NCBI GenBank assembly: GCA_017434775.1
Contig: JAFSGG010000109.1
Coordinates: 1-38,114 of the forward strand
From: Clostridia bacterium
GTDB lineage: Bacteria; Bacillota; Clostridia; Christensenellales; Aristaeellaceae
Length of the DNA stretch: 38,114 nucleotides
Direction: 5' to 3'
Shown: piece after piece, positions 33,104 through 38,114 of the stretch
How positions within the stretch are numbered: position 1 is the stretch's first letter
Layout of the letters: each line of letters starts with the position of its first letter
Notes under the pieces: model-generated
Seen by the model: the letters and a program-made list of their open reading frames with translations, nothing else
Databases searched by the model: none
What the model was told of the DNA's origin: nothing
Position numbers and translations under genes: made by a program

Positions 33104-33412
33104 GTGAGCGTGAAAAAAATCATTGCGCTGGCTTTGGTGATGGTTGTGCTGCTGGCCGGATCGGTATTGGTTATCAATAGCATGGTTTCTGCCGGGGATG
33201 CCGGGGAAGTGCGGATGGTGCAGGATGCGGTGAAGAATGCGGCGCTCACCTGCTTTGCCGTGGAAGGCGCCTTTCCTTATGATCTGGATTACCTGCGGGA
33301 AAACTACGGCCTTGCCTATGATGAAGAAAAGTATCATGTGCTGTATGAGGCGTTTGCTTCCAACCAGATGCCCGAAATCCGGGTAACGATTCGGGGGGAT
33401 GGCCTGATATGA
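33104..33412 (+). CDS. Small single-pass pilin-like protein
   Basis: This 102-residue protein has an N-terminal hydrophobic helix (residues 6-27) and a short exterior part. The stretch VQDAVKNAALTCFAVEGAFPYDLDYL resembles the pseudopilin pattern of an alpha helix followed by G-x-(Y/F)-P-x-x-L, split at the conserved EGAFP. It has no class III prepilin cleavage site (G/A-F-x-x-x-E). The start is GTG at 33104 with GGAGAGG 6 nt upstream; a second GTG two codons later is possible. Its stop overlaps the next start (ATGA). It is probably the major or minor subunit of the small filament-like system. Confidence 0.7.
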   Translation: MSVKKIIALALVMVVLLAGSVLVINSMVSAGDAGEVRMVQDAVKNAALTCFAVEGAFPYDLDYLRENYGLAYDEEKYHVLYEAFASNQMPEIRVTIRGDGLI

Positions 33413-33897
33413 CAAATAAAATAGAACGCAGTTTTTCCATCCAGAATATGTTTGTGATTCTGGTACTGGCCGTTTTCCTGGTATTTTCCATGCTGATGGT
33501 GGTGCTGGGGGCTATGTGCTATGTGGGGCTGGAGGACAAGTCCCGGGAAGTGAATGATCAGCGTATTTTGCAGTCCTTTGTTCGCAGTTCCCTGCGCGCC
33601 CAGGAGGAAAATGCCGTTGTGCGGGTGGAAAATGATTGGCTGATCATCGAAAACAATTACGACGGGGATATTTATCTGCACTATATCTATGCCCATGACG
33701 GGCAGCTGCGGCAGCAGTTCATTTCGGAAGAAAGAGAATTTGTGCCCGAAAACGGGGAAGCGATCTGCCCGGCCGGGCTGTTTGCGCCGCAATTGGAAGG
33801 CAGTTTGCTGAAGTTGGATATGCAGGATGGTAACGGTAACGGCTATACCCTGTATGAAACCGTGGTTGTTGCCCGTCCGGAAGGAGGCAGCCTATGA
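33409..33897 (+). CDS. DUF4860-like single-pass protein
   Basis: This 162-residue protein has one membrane helix at about 14-38 (MFVILVLAVFLVFSMLMVVLG) preceded by a basic N-terminus, then a soluble exterior domain with YIYAHDGQLRQQF. The layout and motifs match DUF4860 proteins that I associate with pilus-like clusters of Clostridia. It starts inside the stop of the preceding gene (ATGA) and ends the same way with the next, so the run is tightly coupled. There is no prepilin peptidase signal. Function is unknown. Confidence 0.7.
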   Translation: MTNKIERSFSIQNMFVILVLAVFLVFSMLMVVLGAMCYVGLEDKSREVNDQRILQSFVRSSLRAQEENAVVRVENDWLIIENNYDGDIYLHYIYAHDGQLRQQFISEEREFVPENGEAICPAGLFAPQLEGSLLKLDMQDGNGNGYTLYETVVVARPEGGSL

Positions 33898-34319
33898 AAA
33901 AAAGTCAGGGCATGAATGCTCTTTTGATTGAATTGGTCATTGTGCTGTTTTTCTTCATTCTATCCTTTACCGTGCTGGCGCAGGTGTATGCCTATGCCTA
34001 CCGGACGGAAAATAACACGGCACTGCAATCGGAAGCGCTGTTTGAAGCCCGCAATCTCTGTGCCCGGCTGCGTGTACAGGAAGATCCGGAACGGTTTTTG
34101 CAGGCAGAAGCGGCGAAAAAAACGGAAAATGGCTATATTTTTGCCTGTGACGGCTATGAACTGCTGGTTGCCTGTGAACCGGAACAGATGGAAAGCGGTA
34201 TCTATTACCGCATCCGTGTGGATGCCCGGCAGGGGGAAAACCCGCTGTGGATGCCGGACGGAGAAGCTATTTTCCTGAACGCATCTGTGTATGTACCGGA
34301 GGTGAACAGCCATGAATAA
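33894..34319 (+). CDS. Pilin-like membrane protein
   Basis: This 141-residue protein has one N-terminal helix (about 9-33) in the form GMNALLIELVIVLFFFIL. It is the closest of the four small proteins to a prepilin N-terminus, because it has Gly6 followed by a hydrophobic run containing Glu13. The Glu is at +7 rather than the usual +5, so cleavage by a standard prepilin peptidase is doubtful. A soluble domain with CDGYELLVACEPEQ follows. It overlaps its neighbours by 4 nt upstream and 8 nt downstream. It is probably a minor pseudopilin of the operon. Confidence 0.65.
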   Translation: MKKSQGMNALLIELVIVLFFFILSFTVLAQVYAYAYRTENNTALQSEALFEARNLCARLRVQEDPERFLQAEAAKKTENGYIFACDGYELLVACEPEQMESGIYYRIRVDARQGENPLWMPDGEAIFLNASVYVPEVNSHE

Positions 34320-34749
34320 ACGCTTCAGGATGAGCCCCGGTGCCCCTTCGCTGGTACTGATTATTGTGGTGCTCAGTATGAGCATCATGGGCATGCTGAT
34401 GTTTATCCGTACTCAGAATGACCGGCGGCTGTCAGACCGCAGTATGCTGGTGGCCCAGGCGGATACCCGGCTTGGGGAGAAAGCGGAAGAACGCTTTGCT
34501 GCCCTTGACAATCTGGCGGCAATCTGTAAAAATAAGACAAATGACGATGCGGCCTGGCTGCTGGCGGTGGAAGAAGCATTGCCGGAAGAAATGGAAATGG
34601 AGGATCGCCTCATTTCCTGGCAGGAAGAAGACCATGGTCGGGTATTGTATGTGGCCGCGGAGCTTTGCCCGTATGAAGATACACAGCGGATCACCTGGCA
34701 TACCAGAACATTGTATGCAGAAGTGGGGAACACATGGAACGAGTTTTGA
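34312..34749 (+). CDS. Small single-pass protein of the pilus-like operon
   Basis: This 145-residue protein has a basic N-terminus (MNKRFRM), one hydrophobic helix at about 13-32 and a mixed soluble domain with two Cys (ICKNKT and LCPYED). No family was recognised and there is no prepilin motif. Start and stop overlap the neighbouring genes (8 nt upstream, 16 nt downstream), so translation is coupled. Its size and topology resemble the GspK/GspJ minor pseudopilin slot or PilX-like accessory proteins of other systems; this is inferred from position only. Confidence 0.6.
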   Translation: MNKRFRMSPGAPSLVLIIVVLSMSIMGMLMFIRTQNDRRLSDRSMLVAQADTRLGEKAEERFAALDNLAAICKNKTNDDAAWLLAVEEALPEEMEMEDRLISWQEEDHGRVLYVAAELCPYEDTQRITWHTRTLYAEVGNTWNEF

Positions 34750-35789
34750 GTTTGTTGCGCAAAGCGCTGGAAAAAGGCGGATCGGATATCTTTATTATTC
34801 CCGGTTCGCCGGTGATGGTAAAAGCCGGGGGAAAAATGTGCCCGCTGGAAGAAGAACGGCTCAATCCCCAGGGGACGGCAGCCCTGATTGAAATGATCTA
34901 TCAGATTGCCAGACGCAGCATGAACCATCTGGAAGCCAATGGCGATGACGATTTTTCCTTCTCCGTAGTAGACCTGAGTCGGTTTCGCTGCAATGCGTAC
35001 CGCCAGCGCGGTACCCTGGCGGCTACCTGCCGTGTGGTTACCTTTGGTCTGCCGGACCCCGGCAAGCTTCATATTCCTTCCCAGGTGACGGACCTGGCCG
35101 ATATGCGAAGCGGCATGGTGCTGGTCACCGGTCCGGCCGGCAGCGGCAAGAGCACTACGCTGGCTTGCCTTGTGGATAAGATCAATAACAGCCGCTCCGG
35201 TCATATTGTCACCATTGAAGATCCCATCGAATATCTCCATTCGCACCGGCAATCCCTGGTGAGCCAGCGCGAAGTGCCGGACGATGCGCCCACCTTCCCC
35301 CTGGCCCTGCGTTCAGCGCTGCGTCAGGCGCCGGACGTGATTATGCTGGGGGAAATGCGCGATACAGAAACCATCCGCACCGCTATTTCCGCAGCGGAAA
35401 CGGGGCATCTGCTGCTGTCCTCCCTGCACACCATTGGCGCAGCGAAAACCATTGACCGCATCATTGACGCCTTCCCGGCGGAACAGCAGCATCAGATTCG
35501 CATGCAATTATCCATGGTTTTAAGGGCTGTGGTGTCTCAACGGCTGCTTCCAAAAAAAGACGGCGGTCTCATACCGGTCTATGAAGTGATGATTGTGAAC
35601 CCGGCTGCCCAGAATCTGATCCGCGAAAACCGCACCCATCAGCTGGATAATGTGATTGCCGGCGGTCAGGCGATGGGCATGCTGTCCATGGCCAGAGAAC
35701 TGGATAAACTGGTGCGGGAAGGGCTTATCACCCGGGAAACCGCAGCCATGTATACCGAAACCAAGGAAACACCCAAGCCCCGCCTGTAA
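34734..35789 (+). CDS. PilT-like type IV filament ATPase
   Basis: This 351-residue hexameric-type ATPase has an N-terminal PAS-like region (about 1-100) with KGGSDIFIIPGSPV. The Walker A motif GPAGSGKSTTLACL is at about 133-146, the Asp box IEDPIEYLHS near 162, Walker B VIMLGEMRDTETI near 202 and the His box SSLHTIGAAKTIDRI near 228. The C-terminal AAQNLIRENRTHQL resembles the retraction-motif region of PilT (AIRNLIRE). It is PilT-like rather than GspE/PilB-like: it is short, lacks the N1 and tetra-Cys zinc domains and has the LIRE motif. No second motor ATPase is in the operon. It starts 16 nt inside the previous gene. Confidence 0.9.
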   Translation: MERVLSLLRKALEKGGSDIFIIPGSPVMVKAGGKMCPLEEERLNPQGTAALIEMIYQIARRSMNHLEANGDDDFSFSVVDLSRFRCNAYRQRGTLAATCRVVTFGLPDPGKLHIPSQVTDLADMRSGMVLVTGPAGSGKSTTLACLVDKINNSRSGHIVTIEDPIEYLHSHRQSLVSQREVPDDAPTFPLALRSALRQAPDVIMLGEMRDTETIRTAISAAETGHLLLSSLHTIGAAKTIDRIIDAFPAEQQHQIRMQLSMVLRAVVSQRLLPKKDGGLIPVYEVMIVNPAAQNLIRENRTHQLDNVIAGGQAMGMLSMARELDKLVREGLITRETAAMYTETKETPKPRL

Positions 35790-35817
35790 TAGCGGTGCAT
35801 AAAGGAGGAAGAAACGT

Positions 35818-37029
35818 ATGGGCGATACCATCCGTATTCAGCTGATGGACACTTTTAATGTTTATATTAATGAACGCAAAGAGGAACATCTGGCGAAAAA
35901 ATCCAGAAAAGGCGTCAGTTTGATGCAGTATCTGATGCTGAACCGGGGCCAGCCTGTGCCCAATTATCGCTTGCTTGTGACCTTGTGGTCCGATGAGGGC
36001 AGCGCCAACCCTGAAAACGCACTGAAGACGCTGGTGAGCCGTCTGCGCGCCATTCTGAACCAGATTACGCCGGGTTTCGGCAATTGCATTGTGGCGGACC
36101 GGGGGGCGTATCACTGGGAAATGCTGCCGGGCATGACGGTGGATTATTATCAGATTGAGGAACTTTTTGATGAATTGGGCGAACTGCGGGATGATCAGCC
36201 GGAGCTGATTGAGCGCTATGAAAAACTGTTGGTGCTCTATAAGGGTGACCTTTTGCAAAACTGTGAACAGAATGTGTGGGCGCTGGCCCAGGCCACCAGC
36301 CTGCACAATAAATACATGTCTGCCATTTATTCTTATATTGAGCTGCTCAAGAGCCGGGAAAACTATCAGGATATCATCCGGGTGTGCCGGATGGCCCTGA
36401 ATGTGGATAATTTTGATGACCGCTTGCACATGGAACTGATGACAGCCCTGATTCACACCAACAGAACCAATGAAGCGCTGGTGCAGTATAAGCATGTGAC
36501 GCACCTCAATTACCGCTACCTTGGCGTACAGCCCAGCGAAGATATGCAGGAATTCTATAAGCAGATTGTCCGGGCTGGCAAAACACTGGAATTCAGTCTG
36601 GAAGGCATCCGCAATGAGCTGCGGGAAAGCGGCGAGCAGCGGGGTGCATTCGTGTGCGAATACGCTGTTTTCAAGGAAATCTATAACCTGCAGATGCGCA
36701 ATCTGGAGCGATTGGGTTCCACGATGTTCCTGGGTGTGATTATGGTGGGCAATCCCGAAGATCCCACCATGGATTCCATCAAACAGGACAATATTATGAA
36801 CGGCACCCTGGAAATTCTGAAAAACAACCTGCGAAAAGGGGATACCATCACCCATTTTTCCCCCACCATTTTTGCCCTTTTGCTGCCTACGGTGAACTAT
36901 AGTACCGGCAATATGGTCATGGAACGGGTGAAGCAGCTTTTCTACAAAAAGTTCCCCAATTCCAATATTCCCTTCAATTATCGCATCGGCCCGCTGAGCA
37001 GCCGTATGGAACCGGAAGAATCGGTTTAA
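35818..37029 (+). CDS. BTAD (SARP-like) regulator with degenerate GGDEF-like tail
   Basis: This 403-residue protein has a winged-helix DNA-binding domain at about 5-95 (IRIQLMDTFNVYINE through ADRGAYHWE), then a helical BTAD domain at about 105-250 (VDYYQIEELFD, YKGDLLQNCEQNVWAL, RLHMELMTALIHTNRTNEAL). The C-terminal 120 residues follow the GGDEF pattern: LKNNLRKGDTITHFSPTIFALLLP, split at the position where GGDEF would be and where SPTIF stands instead. It should bind DNA but not make cyclic di-GMP. The AAAGGAGG site lies upstream, 28 nt after the PilT-like gene, so it is probably the last gene of that operon and may control it or the downstream promoters. Confidence 0.85.
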   Translation: MGDTIRIQLMDTFNVYINERKEEHLAKKSRKGVSLMQYLMLNRGQPVPNYRLLVTLWSDEGSANPENALKTLVSRLRAILNQITPGFGNCIVADRGAYHWEMLPGMTVDYYQIEELFDELGELRDDQPELIERYEKLLVLYKGDLLQNCEQNVWALAQATSLHNKYMSAIYSYIELLKSRENYQDIIRVCRMALNVDNFDDRLHMELMTALIHTNRTNEALVQYKHVTHLNYRYLGVQPSEDMQEFYKQIVRAGKTLEFSLEGIRNELRESGEQRGAFVCEYAVFKEIYNLQMRNLERLGSTMFLGVIMVGNPEDPTMDSIKQDNIMNGTLEILKNNLRKGDTITHFSPTIFALLLPTVNYSTGNMVMERVKQLFYKKFPNSNIPFNYRIGPLSSRMEPEESV

Positions 37030-37089
37030 TTGAAAATTAATTTCAAAAAAAGTTACTTTTGGCGCTTTTTTCTGGAAAAATCCTGTTCA

Positions 37090-37123
37090 TGTAACCGTTC
37101 CTGTAACAATAAATGGTTATAAT
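37090..37123 (+). promoter_or_regulatory. Promoter with tandem TGTAAC repeats
   Basis: TATAAT lies at 37118-37123. The heptamers TGTAACC (37090-37096) and TGTAACA (37102-37108) form a direct repeat with 12-bp pitch, the second 9 bp from the -10. The -35 box is poor. This resembles the operator layout of SARP/BTAD activators, which use direct heptamers about 11 bp apart with about 8 bp to the -10. Confidence 0.55.
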
Positions 37124-37159
37124 GAATATGAAATTTCCCGAAAGGAGCGCTGCTTTATT

Positions 37160-37489
37160 ATGAAGAACGCTTTTCAGAAGATGATTTTGATCCTGTTGGC
37201 CGTTGTGATGCTGGCCGGTATTTTTACCATTGCTTTTGCTGAAGATGCGGTTCAGCCCGGAAATGAATCCATTTCTATCAAGCGGCAGGGCAGCGGCGAT
37301 ATTTATTTCGGCGATGAAGTAACGCTCTGTGCTTATGTGAATAACGTTGTCGGCGATTATTCTGTGGTCTGGGAACGCTACACACCCGATGGATGGATCA
37401 AAGTCGGCTCCGGTATGACGTACACCTTCACCGTGACGGATACCACGGCGGCTTCCGATTTCCGCGCCATGCTGGTGCTGGCGGACTGA
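37160..37489 (+). CDS. Small secreted Ig-like protein
   Basis: This 109-residue protein has a clear signal peptide (hydrophobic core 8-24, cleavage after AFA near residue 27). The mature chain of about 80 residues is a beta-rich sandwich with DEVTLCAYVNNV, YSVVWERYTPDGWIKVG and YTFTVTDTTAASDFRAML, an immunoglobulin-like pattern with W and C at typical places. No family was recognised. AAAGGAG precedes the ATG. It has its own promoter with TGTAAC repeats and its own terminator, so it is expressed as a single gene next to the BTAD regulator. It could be a filament-associated or surface product; this is inference. Confidence 0.75.
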   Translation: MKNAFQKMILILLAVVMLAGIFTIAFAEDAVQPGNESISIKRQGSGDIYFGDEVTLCAYVNNVVGDYSVVWERYTPDGWIKVGSGMTYTFTVTDTTAASDFRAMLVLAD

Positions 37490-37502
37490 AATATTCATCA
37501 GC

Positions 37503-37529
37503 AGCGTTAGTGACTCACTAACGCTTTTT
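37503..37529 (+). terminator. Intrinsic terminator after the small secreted protein
   Basis: AGCGTTAG and CTAACGCT form an 8-bp stem around TGACTCA (itself nearly self-complementary), followed by TTTT. Confidence 0.9.
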
Positions 37530-37834
37530 CTGATTTTCGGGGGGATGTTTTCCTGGAGAGGGCTGTGAATGCCGAGCCTTGCATGAACGGTTACATCTTG
37601 AATGATTGGCATGAATTGTTCTGCATGTTTCGACCGGATTCTATATATGCAAGATGGCACAAATTGACACAAATCTGCTTTTTAAACTGTTCAGACAAGC
37701 AAAGGAATAAAAAGCAGAAGTGCCGAAAATAGTTGAAAAATCAACTTGCACAGCGTTTTTAGAACAAAATGAGCCAGAAATGCAAATTGTAAGAATTTTG
37801 TCAAAGAAATAACGTAAATATCGCAATAAAACAC
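37530..37834. other. AT-rich intergenic region with an inverted repeat
   Basis: No gene was supported in about 300 bases. AACGGTTACA occurs at 37586-37595, the same motif as at 31035 and, inverted, at 37090. CTGCTTTTTA (37675-37684) and TAAAAAGCAG (37708-37717) form a perfect 10-bp inverted repeat with a 23-nt loop. AGTTGA-AAAA-TCAACT is a smaller hairpin near 37731. A 55-codon frame from GTG 37565 to 37732 is probably chance. Confidence 0.5.
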
Positions 37835-37862
37835 TGGACATGTAACTAAAAAAGAGTATAAT
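37835..37862 (+). promoter_or_regulatory. Sigma-A promoter of the terminal basic protein
   Basis: TGGACA (37835-37840), a 16-bp spacer and TATAAT (37857-37862). TGTAACT (37841-37847) ends 9 bp before the -10, the same placement as in the promoter at 37118. Confidence 0.75.
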
Positions 37863-37880
37863 AAAGGTGATGAGAAAATA

Positions 37881-38114
37881 ATGCATAGAAGGAAGATCCT
37901 GCGCAGGAGCGTATGGAAAAAACGCGGCACGAAAGGCCCTGCTGCGCTGCAAACGGCTGAGCTGCCGCCCCGGATTATCCGGCGGAAAAAGCGGCGATGT
38001 ACAGCCGGGGATAACGTCCGCTTGCCGGGCAGACTTTTTCGCCGAAAAACCATGGATTCAACCTTGGGGAGAATGCACGCATTCCGTGTGTGTATTATAC
38101 GTGTGTGTATTATA
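37881..38114 (+). CDS. N-terminal part of an unknown very basic protein
   Basis: The frame is open for all 78 codons from an ATG at 37881 to the window edge, so the 3' end is missing. AAAGGTGAT lies about 10 nt upstream, after a good promoter. The first 62 residues are extremely Arg/Lys-rich (MHRRKILRRSVWKKRGTKG, IIRRKKRRC, RLFRRK). The last ten residues are a direct repeat, RVCII twice, which could be the start of a membrane helix. A long basic cytoplasmic head before a membrane segment is common in clostridial single-pass proteins, but no family can be named. Confidence 0.5.
   Translation, partial: MHRRKILRRSVWKKRGTKGPAALQTAELPPRIIRRKKRRCTAGDNVRLPGRLFRRKTMDSTLGRMHAFRVCIIRVCII
38085..38114. 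repeat. 15-bp tandem repeat at the window end
   Basis: Two perfect copies of CGTGTGTGTATTATA lie back to back up to the last base. In the frame of the preceding gene each copy encodes RVCII. It could be the first units of a longer array, or mark an assembly boundary. Confidence 0.7.

Noticed and set aside
37565-37732. 55-codon GTG frame with GGAG upstream after the small secreted protein
   Set aside because: Codon use is unlike the neighbours (TTA, ATA, AGA), no family pattern or promoter was seen, and it spans an inverted repeat; chance is more likely.

Overview
The window reads as a low-to-mid GC Bacillota (Clostridia) chromosome segment. The support is a Phe T-box ahead of pheST, the Asp23-FakA pair, the maf-mreBCD-mrdA-minD-rodA shape operon, a serC-serA-DUF1015 cluster, strong GGAGG ribosome binding sites, frequent GTG/TTG starts and DUF4860-type pilus genes. 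An uncultured gut or rumen lineage such as the Christensenellales would fit, but the sequence does not settle this. No rRNA, tRNA, CRISPR array, phage or transposase gene was seen.

Layout. 1-246: hairpin-rich intergenic DNA. 247-2850 (-): fructuronate reductase with an alpha/beta hydrolase, a uronate-use pair. 3078-5131 (+): Asp23/Gls24 protein and fatty acid kinase FakA. 5340-5879 (+): long-form ribosome hibernation factor. 6171-10751 (+): a three-gene cassette of a membrane-anchored lamin-tail/CotH kinase, a DUF4956 membrane protein and a VTC polyphosphate-polymerase-like protein. 10810-15771 (-): T-box-controlled pheS-pheT, interrupted by a palindrome cluster, then an AEC transporter. 15778-24585 (-): maf-mreB-mreC-mreD-mrdA-minD-rodA, the elongasome operon, whose -10 element lies inside the loop of the upstream terminator. 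24650-30895 (-): serC-serA, DUF1015, a TIM-barrel protein and an SH3-domain secreted protein, separated by hairpins that look like partial terminators. 31093-37029 (+): an exported transglutaminase, a GspF-type platform protein, four small single-pass pilin-like proteins, a PilT-like ATPase and a BTAD regulator with a degenerate GGDEF-like tail. 37160-38114 (+): a small secreted protein and the start of a very basic protein cut by the window edge.

Two blocks look most novel. The first is the minimal type IV filament/secretion-like operon at 31-37 kb. It has one PilT-like ATPase and no recognisable prepilin signal or peptidase, with a transglutaminase in front and a SARP-like regulator behind. 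The second is the CotH-DUF4956-VTC cassette, which could couple surface phosphorylation to polyphosphate. A recurring intergenic motif (ACGGTTACA / TGTAACCGT) and a TGTAAC half-site placed 9-10 bp upstream of two -10 boxes suggest a local regulon that the BTAD protein could control. Operon structure, operator and function statements are inferences unless motifs are cited.
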